DNA of 64,000 nt from assembly GCF_002814095.1 (NCBI RefSeq), contig NZ_CP021913.1:3602501-3666500 (forward strand). Direction: 5' to 3'. Both the position numbers and the translations under genes were made by a program. The notes beneath the pieces are model-generated. The model made no database searches, was not told where the DNA came from, and saw only the letters and a list, made by a program, of their open reading frames with translations. Origin of the DNA: Sagittula sp. P11 (GTDB lineage: Bacteria > Pseudomonadota > Alphaproteobacteria > Rhodobacterales > Rhodobacteraceae). This document shows, piece after piece, positions 11,792-21,351 of the stretch. Every line of letters starts with the position of its first letter. Positions within the stretch are counted from its first letter, which is position 1.

Positions 11792-14445
11792 TCGGCGGCT
11801 TCCTTCGACCTTGCGGCCGCCAGGAGGGTGGCCAGTTCCGGACGACAGGAGCCACAGTTCGTGCCCGCCTGCAAGGCCGCGCCGATGGCGTCGACGCTCA
11901 TCAGGCCCTGTTCCTCGATCCCGCGCAGGATCGTGTTCACGCCCACGTCGAAGCAGGAACAAAGGATCGGCCCGGGGTCGGGTCGGTCCGCCGGGGCGCG
12001 CCCGCTGAGCAGGCTCAGGTCGGGCACCTCGGGCAGGGTGGCCACGTAGTCGCGCATCACGGCGACCGGCTCCGGCGAGACGAAGATCGCCGCCACCAGC
12101 CGGCCGCCTTCGCGGAAAGCCAGCCGCGCGGTGCCGCGGCCCGGATCGGCCATGACGGCGACCTCTGCATCGGGCAGACCGAAGAGGCGGCGCGCCTCCG
12201 CTTCCCAGTCGTCGGGCGCGGTGTGGCCTGCCAGTTCCGCCCGGTGCCCGGCCCGCGTGACGGACCGCGCCCAGTAGGCCGATGTGGGGCTGAAGGGCCG
12301 GGTGGAGACGGCGAAGGCGTACCAGGCGGCCTTCATCCGCGTGACCTTCACCACCGATGCCTTGCTTTCCGGCTGGCCGGAGACCGGGTCCACGACCGGG
12401 GCGACCACCGCGTCGATGCGTGCTGCCGGCGCCGTTTCACCGGTCCAGTGCATCGGGGCGAAGACCTGGCCGGGAAGGACCGCGTCGGTGAGCCGGGCGC
12501 GCAGGATGGCCCGACCGTGCGGGCTCTGGACCTCCACCAGATCGGCGCTACCGAGACCGAGGTCGCCCGCATCGTCAGGATGGATTTCGAGGAACGGCTC
12601 CGCCAGGTGGGCGGCGAGGCGAGGCGAAAGGGCCGTGCGCGTCATGGTGTGCCACTGGTCCCGCACGCGCCCGGTGTTCAGCCGGAAGGGATAGCGCGGT
12701 TCCGTCCGTGCGCCGGGCGCGCGCCATGTGACCGGCACCAGCCGCGCGCGGCCATCGGCGTGGAAGAAGCGGCCATCCGCAAAAAAGCGTCCGCCCTCGC
12801 GGCTGGCATTGACCGGCCAGCGCACCGGGGTCATCTGGTCATAGCCCTCTGCGTCCATCTCGGACAGTCCGGAGATGTCGAAGTCCTTGCCGAACCTGCC
12901 CGCGATCCCGGAGAGCGTGGCGTATTCGCGGAAGATCTCGAGCGGGCTGTCGTAGTCGAACGCGGCATGCCAGCCCATACGCTGCCCGACCTCGGCAAGG
13001 ATGGCCCAGTCCGGGCGCGCCTCGCCCGGGGCAGGCAGAACCGCCCGCTGACGAGAGATCGTGCGATCGGAATTGGTGACGGTGCCGTCCTTCTCTGCCC
13101 AGGCGGTGGCGGGCAGGATCACGTCGGCGAGCCGCGCGGTGTCCGTCTCGGCGGTTATGTCGCTGACCACGGTGATGGGGCAATCGCGGATGGCGTCGCG
13201 GACCCGGTCGGCGTCCGGCATGGAGACGGCGGGGTTGGTGTGAATGATCCACAATGCCTTGATCCGTCCGTCGCCCACGGCGCGGAACATGTCGACGGCC
13301 TTCAGGCCGGGCGTGTCGGGCGCTTGCGGGGCCTCCCAGAAATCACGGACGGCGGCGCGGTGGTCGCAGTTTTCCAGGTCGAGGTGGCACGCCAGCATGT
13401 TGGCAAGCCCGCCGACCTCGCGGCCGCCCATGGCGTTGGGCTGGCCCGTCACCGACAGCGGACCGCAGCCCAGCTTGCCGATCCGCCCGGTGGCCAGGTG
13501 GCAGTTGAGGATCGCGTTGACCTTGTCGGTGCCCGAAGACGACTGGTTCACGCCCTGGCTGAAGATGGTGACGACCTTCTCGGTCCCCATCCACATGCGG
13601 CAGAAGCGGTCGATGTCACGTGGGTCCAGCCCGGTCACTGACACGTCGTCCGACGCGGCAGAGGCAAGGGTGGCGTTGAAGCCGGACGTGTTGGGCAGGT
13701 AGGCCGCGTCCAGCATGCCGTTTTCGTAGAGCGCGGCGAAGAGGTGGTTGAACAGCGCCACGTCGCTGCCCGGCGCCAGCTTGAGGTGCAGGTCGGCGCC
13801 GTCGCAGCTTGCCGTGCGGCGCGGGTCGATGACGATCAGCCGGGTGCCCTTGGCCTTCCGCGCCGCGATCAGGCGCTGGTAGAGCACCGGGTGACACCAC
13901 GCGAGGTTGGAGCCGACCAGAACGACGAGGTCTGCCTCCTCGATGTCCTCGTAGGTCTGAGGAACCGTGTCGGTGCCGAAGGCGCGCTTGTGCCCGGCCA
14001 CGGTCGACGCCATGCAGAGCCTTGAATTCGTGTCGATATTCGCCGAGCCGATGAAACCTTTCATCAGCTTGTTGGCGACGTAATAGTCCTCGGACAGCAA
14101 CTGGCCGGAGACATAGAAGGCCACGCTGTCTGGGCCGTGCGCCTCAACCGTCTCGCGGAACCTGTCAGCGACGAGTTGCAGCGCCTCGTCCCACCCGGCA
14201 TCCGCACCGTTCACCCGGGGCCTCATCAGCCGGTGGCCGAGGCCCACGGTCTCGCCCAGTGCCGATCCCTTGGAGCACAAGCGCCCCAGGTTGGCGGGGT
14301 GGTCCGGGTCGCCCTTGACCGTGACGCCGCCCGCGCCGTCCGGCGACAGCAGGACGCCGCAGCCCACACCGCAATAAGGGCAGGTGGACCGCACCTGACC
14401 CGCGGCAACGCCTTCGGCCTCCGGGAAAGGCGCGGCAGCCGTCAT
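11788..14445 (-). CDS. nasA: assimilatory nitrate reductase catalytic subunit
   Basis: Reduces nitrate to nitrite in the cytoplasm using molybdenum-bis-MGD and iron-sulfur centres. The N-terminus has the [4Fe-4S] motif CPYCGVGCGVLL. The body carries molybdopterin oxidoreductase motifs such as LVVLVGSNLAWCHPVLYQR and GQPNAMGGREVGGL, and the molydopterin-binding domain follows. The C-terminus has a BFD-like [2Fe-2S] region, CSCFDVGVNTI and TNCGSCRPEL, typical of NasA proteins that take electrons from a separate donor. The length of 885 residues is normal. Its ATG overlaps the nirD stop (ATGA), and its stop overlaps the next gene's GTG, so nirB-nirD-nasA and the TrpD-like gene form one transcript. 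Confidence 0.95.
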   Translation of the reverse strand: MTAAAPFPEAEGVAAGQVRSTCPYCGVGCGVLLSPDGAGGVTVKGDPDHPANLGRLCSKGSALGETVGLGHRLMRPRVNGADAGWDEALQLVADRFRETVEAHGPDSVAFYVSGQLLSEDYYVANKLMKGFIGSANIDTNSRLCMASTVAGHKRAFGTDTVPQTYEDIEEADLVVLVGSNLAWCHPVLYQRLIAARKAKGTRLIVIDPRRTASCDGADLHLKLAPGSDVALFNHLFAALYENGMLDAAYLPNTSGFNATLASAASDDVSVTGLDPRDIDRFCRMWMGTEKVVTIFSQGVNQSSSGTDKVNAILNCHLATGRIGKLGCGPLSVTGQPNAMGGREVGGLANMLACHLDLENCDHRAAVRDFWEAPQAPDTPGLKAVDMFRAVGDGRIKALWIIHTNPAVSMPDADRVRDAIRDCPITVVSDITAETDTARLADVILPATAWAEKDGTVTNSDRTISRQRAVLPAPGEARPDWAILAEVGQRMGWHAAFDYDSPLEIFREYATLSGIAGRFGKDFDISGLSEMDAEGYDQMTPVRWPVNASREGGRFFADGRFFHADGRARLVPVTWRAPGARTEPRYPFRLNTGRVRDQWHTMTRTALSPRLAAHLAEPFLEIHPDDAGDLGLGSADLVEVQSPHGRAILRARLTDAVLPGQVFAPMHWTGETAPAARIDAVVAPVVDPVSGQPESKASVVKVTRMKAAWYAFAVSTRPFSPTSAYWARSVTRAGHRAELAGHTAPDDWEAEARRLFGLPDAEVAVMADPGRGTARLAFREGGRLVAAIFVSPEPVAVMRDYVATLPEVPDLSLLSGRAPADRPDPGPILCSCFDVGVNTILRGIEEQGLMSVDAIGAALQAGTNCGSCRPELATLLAAARSKEAAE

Positions 14446-14774
14446 GCGGCAGTCCTCCGGGCGAGGGCGGTGGTGTCCATCAGGATGCGGCCGTCCTCGA
14501 CGCGCAGCGGGTAGGTTGCCACCTGCTCGCTGTCGGCCCCCTGTGCCGCACCTGTGTTCAGGTCGAAGACCCGGTTGTGCAGCGGGCAGGTCACCTTCTG
14601 GCCGTGCACGATGCCCTCCGACAGCGGGCCGCCCTTGTGCGGGCAGGCATCCGCCGTCGCGAAGACGGTCGTTTCGTCGGTGCGGAAGACCGCGATGCAG
14701 CCTTCCGCCGTCCTGACCAGCCGCGCGCCGCGCACCGGCACGTCCGCGAGCGCTCCGATATCGATCCAGCTCAT
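14442..14774 (-). CDS. nirD: nitrite reductase [NAD(P)H] small subunit, Rieske-type
   Basis: Small subunit of assimilatory NAD(P)H nitrite reductase, 110 residues. A Rieske fold is shown by CPHKGGPL and CPLHNRVFDL. In NirD proteins the cluster ligands are often lost, but here both Cys-His pairs are present, so a [2Fe-2S] cluster may be bound. The ATG at 14774 follows AAGGGG at a good distance. The gene lies 101 bases after nirB and overlaps nasA. Confidence 0.93.
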   Translation of the reverse strand: MSWIDIGALADVPVRGARLVRTAEGCIAVFRTDETTVFATADACPHKGGPLSEGIVHGQKVTCPLHNRVFDLNTGAAQGADSEQVATYPLRVEDGRILMDTTALARRTAA

Positions 14775-14875
14775 GTTCAGACCCCTTTCGATCAGCGTGC
14801 CCTCGGGCACATCACGCCCGGCCAAGCCGGGTCATCCCAGTCCGGCGCCCCGGCTCGACGGCCGGAGCGCACACC

Positions 14876-17311
14876 TCATTCGGCCGCCTTCAGCGACAGG
14901 TCTGCCAGCGGCTGGAAGGTCCGGGCCGCCTCCGGGTCCGCGCGTTCCGCCCAGGGATCGGTCTGGTAGACCGACTGGGATAGATCGAAGCGCTCGACCA
15001 GCGCCCTGCGCTCCGCCGCGTCGGAGAGAACCTCCTTCACCCAGTCCAGCCCGACCTTCGCGACCCACTTGTAGGGCCGGTCGAGGTACTTGGCGTTTTC
15101 CCGGTAAAGCTGGACAAAGGCCACGGTCCACTCGATCGCCGCCTCTTCGGAGGTCACGTCGACCAGGCGTTCGGTCTCTTTCACGTCCATGCCGGCCGCA
15201 CCCGCGACGCCGACCTGGTAGCCGCTGTCCACGCAGATGATGCCCACGTCCTTGCAGGTGGCCTCCGCGCAGTTGCGCGGGCAGCCGGAGACACCCAGCT
15301 TGACCTTGTGCGGCGTCCACGACCCCCAGAGCCGCTTTTCCAGCTTGATGCCCAGCCCGGTGGAATCCTGCGTGCCGAACCGGCACCAGTCCGAGCCGAC
15401 GCAGGTCTTCACCGTCCTGAGGCCCTTCGTGTAGGCGTGACCCGAGACCATGCCGGCGCCGTTCAGATCGGCCCAGATCGCGGGCAGGTCCTCCTTCTTG
15501 ACGCCCAGCAAGTCGATCCGCTGGCCGCCCGTGACCTTGACCACCGCGTCGTATTTCTTGGCGGCCTCGGCGATGGCGATCAGTTCTTCCGGCGTGGTCA
15601 TCCCGCCCCACATCCGCGGCATGACGGAATAGGTGCCGTCCTTCTGGATGTTGGCGTGGTTGCGCTCGTTGACGAAGCGCGACTGCGGATCGTCGCGGTA
15701 GTCCAGCGGCCAGTCCGCCAGCAGGTAGAAGTTCACCGCCGGACGGCACACGTGGCAGCCGTTGACCGTCTTCCAGCCCAGCTCCTGCCAGACCGCTTCC
15801 TGCGATTTCAGTTCCTGGCTCTTGATAAGCCGCCGCACGTCCTCGTGGCTGAGGTCGCAGCAGGTGCAGATCGGCTGCGCAGCGGGCTTCTCGAAGGCGT
15901 CGCCCAGCGAGACTTCCAGCAGTTGTTCCACCAGTCCGGTGCATGTCCCGCAGGAGGCCGACGCCTTCGTCACCGCGCGCAGGGCGCCCAGATCGGTTGC
16001 GCCGCCTTCGATGGCGTCGACGATGGTGCCCTTGCAAACGCCGTTGCAGCCACAGATTTCCGCATCAAGCGGCAAGGCTGCAACGGCTGAGAGAGGGTCC
16101 GAGGAGCCGCCTCCCTGGTAGGCCGGGCCGAAGATCAACGTGTCGCGCATGTCCGACACGTCGGTGCCGTCCCTGATCAGGCCGAAGAACCAGTTTGCGT
16201 CGCCCGTGTCGCCGTACATCACCGCGCCGATCAGGCGGTCGCCCTCGATCACCAGACGCTTGTAGATGCCCCGGGCCGGGTCGCGGTAGACGATGTCTTC
16301 GCGGCCCTCGCCCTCGGCGAAGTCGCCCGCGCTGAAGAGGTCGCAGCCGGTCACCTTGAGCTTGGTGGACAGCTCCTTCATGGCGAAGGTGGCGTCGTTA
16401 CCGGTCAGCGTTGCGGCCAGCACCTTCGCCTGGTCGTAAAGCGGTGCGACGAGGCCGAAGAGGTTGCCTTCGAACTCCACGCATTCGCCCACGGCGTAGA
16501 CGTCCGGGTCGGAGGTGCGCATCTGCGCGTCGACCTTGATCGCCCGTCCGCAGTCGAGGCCGGAGTCCTTGGCCAGCGTCACCGCCGGGCGGATGCCCAC
16601 CGCCATGACGACGATATCGGCCTCCAGCACGGTGCCATCGGCGAGGTTCACCCGCTCCACCTTGCCGTCGCCCTCGATCTCTTGCGTGGAGGCTTCGAGG
16701 ATCACGTTGATGCCACGCTTTTCCAGGTCCTTTTTCAGCAGGTAGCCCGCAGAGGCGTCGAGCTGACGTTCCATCAGGTGGGAGGCGATGTGCAGGACTG
16801 TCACCTCCATCCCGCGCAGGCGCAGGCCCGCCGCCGCTTCAAGCCCCAGCAGACCGCCACCGATGACCACGGCCTTTGCGCCGGGTCTGGCGGAAGCCTC
16901 GATCATTGCGTTGGTGTCTTCGAGATCGCGGTAGGCGACCACGCCGGGCAGGTCGTGCCCGGGCAAGGGGATGATGAACGGCGAGGACCCGGTGCCGAAG
17001 ATCAGCGTGTCATAGGGCACTTCGCCCTTCTCACCGACGACGACCTTGCGGTCGCGATCCACCTTCAGGACCTTCTCGCCGAACCGGCAGCGCACCTTGT
17101 TGGTGGCGTACCAGTCGTCGTCATGGGTGACGATTTCCTCGAAGCTCTTCTCGCCCGACAGCACGGGCGACAGCATGATGCGGTTGTAGTTGCCACGCGG
17201 TTCGGCGTTGAACAGCGTGATCTCGAATGCGCCGGGGGCTGCGTCCAGCAGGTGCTCCAGCGCCCGGCCCGAGGCCATGCCGGCCCCGATGACGACCAGT
17301 TTCCGTGTCAT
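14876..17311 (-). CDS. nirB: nitrite reductase [NAD(P)H] large subunit
   Basis: Six-electron reduction of nitrite to ammonium with NAD(P)H in the cytoplasm. The 811 residues show the expected order. An FAD/NAD-dependent reductase half comes first (LVVIGAGMASGRALEHLL, VVIGGGLLGLEAAAGLRL). A BFD-like [2Fe-2S] region follows (ICGCNGVCKGTI, SCGTCTGLV), then another Cys-rich stretch (CTCCDLSHEDV) and the sirohaem/[4Fe-4S] half (KTCVGSDWCRFGTQDS and GCPRNCAEATCKD). It is preceded by the GAF gene with a 14-base gap and followed by nirD. Confidence 0.96.
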   Translation of the reverse strand: MTRKLVVIGAGMASGRALEHLLDAAPGAFEITLFNAEPRGNYNRIMLSPVLSGEKSFEEIVTHDDDWYATNKVRCRFGEKVLKVDRDRKVVVGEKGEVPYDTLIFGTGSSPFIIPLPGHDLPGVVAYRDLEDTNAMIEASARPGAKAVVIGGGLLGLEAAAGLRLRGMEVTVLHIASHLMERQLDASAGYLLKKDLEKRGINVILEASTQEIEGDGKVERVNLADGTVLEADIVVMAVGIRPAVTLAKDSGLDCGRAIKVDAQMRTSDPDVYAVGECVEFEGNLFGLVAPLYDQAKVLAATLTGNDATFAMKELSTKLKVTGCDLFSAGDFAEGEGREDIVYRDPARGIYKRLVIEGDRLIGAVMYGDTGDANWFFGLIRDGTDVSDMRDTLIFGPAYQGGGSSDPLSAVAALPLDAEICGCNGVCKGTIVDAIEGGATDLGALRAVTKASASCGTCTGLVEQLLEVSLGDAFEKPAAQPICTCCDLSHEDVRRLIKSQELKSQEAVWQELGWKTVNGCHVCRPAVNFYLLADWPLDYRDDPQSRFVNERNHANIQKDGTYSVMPRMWGGMTTPEELIAIAEAAKKYDAVVKVTGGQRIDLLGVKKEDLPAIWADLNGAGMVSGHAYTKGLRTVKTCVGSDWCRFGTQDSTGLGIKLEKRLWGSWTPHKVKLGVSGCPRNCAEATCKDVGIICVDSGYQVGVAGAAGMDVKETERLVDVTSEEAAIEWTVAFVQLYRENAKYLDRPYKWVAKVGLDWVKEVLSDAAERRALVERFDLSQSVYQTDPWAERADPEAARTFQPLADLSLKAAE

Positions 17312-17325
17312 CTCGCTTACCTCTC

Positions 17326-18264
17326 TTACACGTACCAGGCGACGACGTGGCTGACCTTGCCGTCCTTGTGGATCGGCAGGGCAACCATGGTGTCATAGCC
17401 CGCAGTCAGGGCGGGGGTGCCGCTTTCGACGACCGGCACGCCGGTCCCCAGTGCACGCCCGATCAGCCCGTGCCACGCCTTGACCCGCTTCTCGGGCTCG
17501 GCCTCGCCGGTCCAGAGCGCGCCTTCCCGGGCGCAGATGCCGTCCGCCAGAACCGCGGAGGGTTCGGCCCCCACACGTTCGGCGCGGGCGTCCCACATCT
17601 CGAATCGGTGGGCGATGGGCGTGCCGCGGGCGGACAGCAGCGTCAGCACGTAGGTCACGCCGCCGGGAACCGAGATCGGCAGCCCGAGGCCCGTGGTCAG
17701 GCCCGCCTTGCCCGCGCTGTCTGCACGGATGAAGCGGTAGCCCGAGCCCAGGTCGCGCAACAGCATCGGCGCCTGTGCCGACCACACCCCCCCCGGCAGG
17801 CCCTGGCCCTTGGGGAAATGCGTGTGCTGCGACACCCACTCGAAGTGCTTGGCGGCTCCGTAGTAGCCGTCGTCGAGCATCAGCAGGCCGTCCTGCTCTG
17901 CCCATATCTCGATGGCGCCGGTGCGGTTCTCATCGTCCCCGCACAGCACGACCAGAACGGCCTTCAGCTCTGTCCCGGCGAAGACCGGGATCGCCACGGC
18001 GGTGGTTAGGCCAGCTTCGGCCGCCGGTTCGATGCGCTTGAAATACGACCCGTCGAAGCCTTTCAGCACGACCGGGCGTTTCTCGGCCCATGCCTTGCCG
18101 GGCAGGCCTTCGCCCTCGGCAAAGCTGGTCCGGCGGGAGGCCTCCTCGAAGGCCGCGAGGTCGCCGTAGCTGCCCGCCGCCAGTTCGAGGGTGCCGTCCT
18201 TCGGCACCCAGACCTCGGTGACCTGTATGAACGGTTTGACGTCTGCTTCCACGATGGTGTCCAT
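17326..18264 (-). CDS. tandem GAF-domain protein of the nitrate assimilation operon
   Basis: A 312-residue soluble protein made of two similar GAF-like halves. The repeat is seen in SRRTSFAEGEGLPGKAWAEK (about 44-63) against SQHTHFPKGQGLPGGVWSAQ (about 144-163), and in AEAGLTTAVAIPVFAG against GKAGLTTGLGLPISVP. No output domain is present. GAF domains bind small molecules or sense redox or nitrogen oxides. Placement between the nitrate transporter ATPase and nirB suggests a sensor or regulator of nitrate/nitrite flux, but no function is established from sequence. A strong hairpin separates it from nrtCD. Confidence 0.8.
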   Translation of the reverse strand: MDTIVEADVKPFIQVTEVWVPKDGTLELAAGSYGDLAAFEEASRRTSFAEGEGLPGKAWAEKRPVVLKGFDGSYFKRIEPAAEAGLTTAVAIPVFAGTELKAVLVVLCGDDENRTGAIEIWAEQDGLLMLDDGYYGAAKHFEWVSQHTHFPKGQGLPGGVWSAQAPMLLRDLGSGYRFIRADSAGKAGLTTGLGLPISVPGGVTYVLTLLSARGTPIAHRFEMWDARAERVGAEPSAVLADGICAREGALWTGEAEPEKRVKAWHGLIGRALGTGVPVVESGTPALTAGYDTMVALPIHKDGKVSHVVAWYV

Positions 18265-18327
18265 GTGACCGGCTCCTTTCCGGTTCCGGCCCGCGCGGGG
18301 CCGTGCTGTTCTGTCGGTTCAGGATCT

Positions 18328-18354
18328 CCCCGGGCCGTCACGTCCGGCCCGGGG
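18328..18354 (-). other. intercistronic GC hairpin
   Basis: A perfect 10-bp stem, CCCCGGGCCG (18328-18337) and CGGCCCGGGG (18345-18354), with a 7-base loop lies just after the transporter ATPase stop. There is no T run on the minus strand, so it is more likely a 3' mRNA stabiliser or processing point than a terminator. Confidence 0.5.
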
Positions 18355-18366
18355 CGGGCGGCCCTT

Positions 18367-20064
18367 TCAGGCGGCCTCCCGGTTCTTTTCCGGCTTTTCC
18401 TCGGATTTCGCTTCGGACTTGCCCTGCTTGCCGTGCTCGTATTCCTCGAGGAAATTCAGCACCTGCTCGCGGTAGAGGTAGTAGTCCGGGTGCTCCAGCA
18501 GCGCCTTGCGGGTGCGCGGCCGCGGCAGGTCCACGTCCACGATCTTGCCGATGGTCGCCTGCGGCCCGTTGGTCATCATGACCACGCGGTCGGCCAGCAG
18601 GATTGCCTCGTCAACGTCGTGCGTGACGCAGACGGCGGTGACCTTCGTGCGGTCCCAGACCTCCATCAGCACTTCCTGCAGTTCCCAGCGGGTGAGACTG
18701 TCGAGCATCCCGAAGGGCTCATCCAGCAGCAGCAGCTTGGGCGAGAGGGCAAAGGCCCGCGCGATGCCGACCCGCTGCTTCATGCCGTTCGACATGTCGG
18801 CGGTGGAGCGGTCCATGGCGTCGCCCAGCCCCACGCGTTCGAGGTAGTATTCCACCACGTCCTGCCGTTCGGCCTGCGACGCCTTGGGATAGACCTTGTC
18901 GACGCCGATGGCGCAGTTTTCGCGCGCGGTCAGCCAGGGGAAGAGGTTGGGCGACTGGAAGACCACGGCGCGTTCCGGATCGGCGCCGCGCACCTCGTAG
19001 CCGTCCAGCTTGATGACCCCCTTCGAGATGGAGTTGAGGCCGGCCGCCATGGTCAGCACCGTGGACTTGCCACAGCCCGAGTGCCCGATGAGCGAGACGA
19101 ACTCACCCTTGTTGAGCTTCAGATTGAAGTCCTCCACCACGGTCAGCGGTCCCTTGGGCGTGGGGTAGATCTTGTGAAGCTGCGAGAAGTCCAGGTAACG
19201 CTCCTCGATGCCCGAAGCCGCCGCTTCCTTGACCGCCGCCGGGACCGAGTGGATCGGCGTGACGTTCGGCAGGATGCGGGTGCCTTCGGTCTTCGCCTCG
19301 ATGCCCACGTCCATCAGGTAGTTGGTGACGGCAAGGCGCAGCGCCTTGAAGCCGTCGTGGTGGTTCATCTCGCCCCGGTCGCGCGGACGCGGGATGTCGA
19401 CCTTGAACTCCTCGCCCAAGGTGCCGTCGGGGTTCAGCGCGATGATCCGGTCGGCCAGCAGGATCGCTTCGTCCACATCGTTGGTGATCAGGACGCAGGT
19501 CTGCTTTTCCTGCTGCCAGATCGCCTCGATCTCGTCGGCGAGGTTGGCGCGGGTCAGGGCGTCCAAAGCCGAGAGCGGTTCGTCCAGCAGCAGCACTTCG
19601 GGGTTCATCGCCAGCGCACGCGCCACGTTCACCCGCTGCCGCATCCCGCCTGACAGTTCCGCCGGGCGGCGGCTGACGGCGTGCGACAGGCCCACCATCT
19701 TGATGTAATGCGCGGCCTTCTGCGCCTTCTCGGCCTTGGGCATCGACGGGAAGACGCTGTCGAGCGCCAGCCGCACGTTGCCCTCCACCGTAAGCCACGG
19801 CATCAGCGAATAGCTCTGGAAGATAACGCCGCGCTCGGGGCCGGGGCCATCGACCGGCTTGCCCTTGAAGGTGACCTCGCCCTTCGTGGGCTTTTGCAGG
19901 CCGGCCATCAGGTTGATCAGCGTTGTCTTGCCGGAGCCGGAGAAGCCCAGCAGGACCAGGAATTCGCCTTCTTCCACCTTCAGGTCGATGCCGTTCAGGA
20001 CATGCGTTGCGGCGGTGCCCTGGCCGTAGCTCTTGGAGACGTTCTTGAACTCTAGGATACCCAT
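18367..20064 (-). CDS. nrtCD: nitrate ABC transporter, fused double ATPase (NrtC/NrtD-like)
   Basis: Energises nitrate/nitrite import at the inner membrane. Two complete ABC ATPase units are fused. The first has Walker A GFSGSGKTT, signature LSGGMRQR and Walker B VLLLDEP. The second has GHSGCGKST, MSNGMKQR and LLLLDEP. The second signature, MSNGM instead of LSGGM, is common in the NrtD half. Two ATPases in one chain mean a single polypeptide may serve both sites. The ATG at 20064 is used; a GTG at 20073 overlaps the permease stop and is also possible. The Lys/Glu-rich tail is unusual but harmless. Confidence 0.92.
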   Translation of the reverse strand: MGILEFKNVSKSYGQGTAATHVLNGIDLKVEEGEFLVLLGFSGSGKTTLINLMAGLQKPTKGEVTFKGKPVDGPGPERGVIFQSYSLMPWLTVEGNVRLALDSVFPSMPKAEKAQKAAHYIKMVGLSHAVSRRPAELSGGMRQRVNVARALAMNPEVLLLDEPLSALDALTRANLADEIEAIWQQEKQTCVLITNDVDEAILLADRIIALNPDGTLGEEFKVDIPRPRDRGEMNHHDGFKALRLAVTNYLMDVGIEAKTEGTRILPNVTPIHSVPAAVKEAAASGIEERYLDFSQLHKIYPTPKGPLTVVEDFNLKLNKGEFVSLIGHSGCGKSTVLTMAAGLNSISKGVIKLDGYEVRGADPERAVVFQSPNLFPWLTARENCAIGVDKVYPKASQAERQDVVEYYLERVGLGDAMDRSTADMSNGMKQRVGIARAFALSPKLLLLDEPFGMLDSLTRWELQEVLMEVWDRTKVTAVCVTHDVDEAILLADRVVMMTNGPQATIGKIVDVDLPRPRTRKALLEHPDYYLYREQVLNFLEEYEHGKQGKSEAKSEEKPEKNREAA

Positions 20065-20069
20065 GTCGA

Positions 20070-21152
20070 TCACCGCTGGTTCGTGAAGGTGAAGAGGGAC
20101 TGCAGGGCGTACATCACGCGATCCAGCAGGAAGCCGATGATGCCGATCGTGAAGACCGCGACCATGATCTTGGCGAGCGAGGACGAAGACCCGTTCTGGA
20201 ACTCATCCCAAACGAACTTTCCAAGGCCGGGGTTCTGGGCCAGCATTTCGGCGGCGATCAGAACCATCCAGCCCACACCGAGCGACAGGCGCAGACCGGT
20301 GAAGATCAGCGGCAGGGCAGAGGGCAGGACCAGCTTGGTGATCTTGGTCCAGGTGTTCATCTTCAGGACCTTGGAGACGTTCACCAGGTCCTTGTCGATC
20401 GACGCCACGCCCAGGCTCGTGTTGATCAGCGTCGGCCAGAGCGAACAGAGCGTCACGGTCACGGCGGAGATGATGAAGGACTTGGCGAACAGCCCGCCAT
20501 CGGTCGCGGCGGCGGCGGAGACGATCATCGTCACGATGGGCAGCCAGGCCAGCGGCGAGACCGGCTTGAAGATCTGCACCAGCGGGTTGATCGCGGCATT
20601 GGCCGTGGGCGACAGACCGGCAAGGATGCCCAGCGGCACGGCGACCAGCGTCGCCAGCACGAAGCCGAAGAACACCGTCTGGATGGAGGTCCAGATCTGC
20701 TGGTAATAGGACGGCGCGCCGGTGTAGGCGACATCTTTGACCTTCTCGGGCTCGCCCGCCTCGATGAACTTCTGGTTGCGCTTCTCCACCATCGTCTCGA
20801 ACTTCGCCTGCTTCTCGGCCTTGGCGATGGCGTCCTCGTGCAGGTTGACGGCCTCTTCCCAGACCTGTCCGGGTCCCGGCACGGCACCCAGAGAGGTCTG
20901 CACCTGCGGCGCCAGCATTGCCCACAGCGCGAGGAAGGCGACGATGGCGAGGATCGGCACGATCAGCAGCCGCCAGATCTCTTTCATCTGCGCCTGCGGG
21001 TTGTCGCCGGCTGCGGCCTTCAGGACGGGTGTGACCCACGACAGGCCAAGCACCTGGAACCACTTGTCGGCCTTGTTGATGCGGGTGAACAGACGGGCGC
21101 GCCGGGCTTCCCGGGCGGCGTCATCGGTGAAATTCGGATCGACGGTCGTCAT
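20070..21152 (-). CDS. nrtB: nitrate ABC transporter permease
   Basis: Inner-membrane permease of the nitrate importer, 360 residues with several hydrophobic segments and the BPD_transp_1 region (VALPLGILAGLSPTANAAINP-like stretch around residues 190-215, then GVGWMVLIAAEML). About 110 extra residues at the N-terminus include a hydrophilic insert around FETMVEKRNQKFIEAGEPEK, typical of this proteobacterial group. It ends overlapping the ATPase gene. Confidence 0.93.
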   Translation of the reverse strand: MTTVDPNFTDDAAREARRARLFTRINKADKWFQVLGLSWVTPVLKAAAGDNPQAQMKEIWRLLIVPILAIVAFLALWAMLAPQVQTSLGAVPGPGQVWEEAVNLHEDAIAKAEKQAKFETMVEKRNQKFIEAGEPEKVKDVAYTGAPSYYQQIWTSIQTVFFGFVLATLVAVPLGILAGLSPTANAAINPLVQIFKPVSPLAWLPIVTMIVSAAAATDGGLFAKSFIISAVTVTLCSLWPTLINTSLGVASIDKDLVNVSKVLKMNTWTKITKLVLPSALPLIFTGLRLSLGVGWMVLIAAEMLAQNPGLGKFVWDEFQNGSSSSLAKIMVAVFTIGIIGFLLDRVMYALQSLFTFTNQR

Positions 21153-21314
21153 GTTTTCGGGTCCTCGTTGCGCGCAGGCAAATCGGCCGCGCGGTGCTTT
21201 GGTTGGCTGCGGAAAAGGGCGGGAAGGCCGTTTCCGCGTATCCGGAGAAAGTCGGCATTCAGGGAGGGCGCACCGGGGAGGCCATGGTTTGGCTCATCCA
21301 ATGCGGGAGGTGTT

Positions 21315-21341
21315 CTGCGCCCGTACATCGCACGGGCGCAG
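21315..21341 (-). other. hairpin after nrtA
   Basis: A perfect 10-bp stem, CTGCGCCCGT (21315-21324) and ACGGGCGCAG (21332-21341), starts about 11 bases after the nrtA stop. Binding-protein genes are often followed by such stems, which stabilise the upstream mRNA and raise binding-protein levels above permease levels. That role is inferred. Confidence 0.55.
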
Positions 21342-21351
21342 GGGCGTCAGA

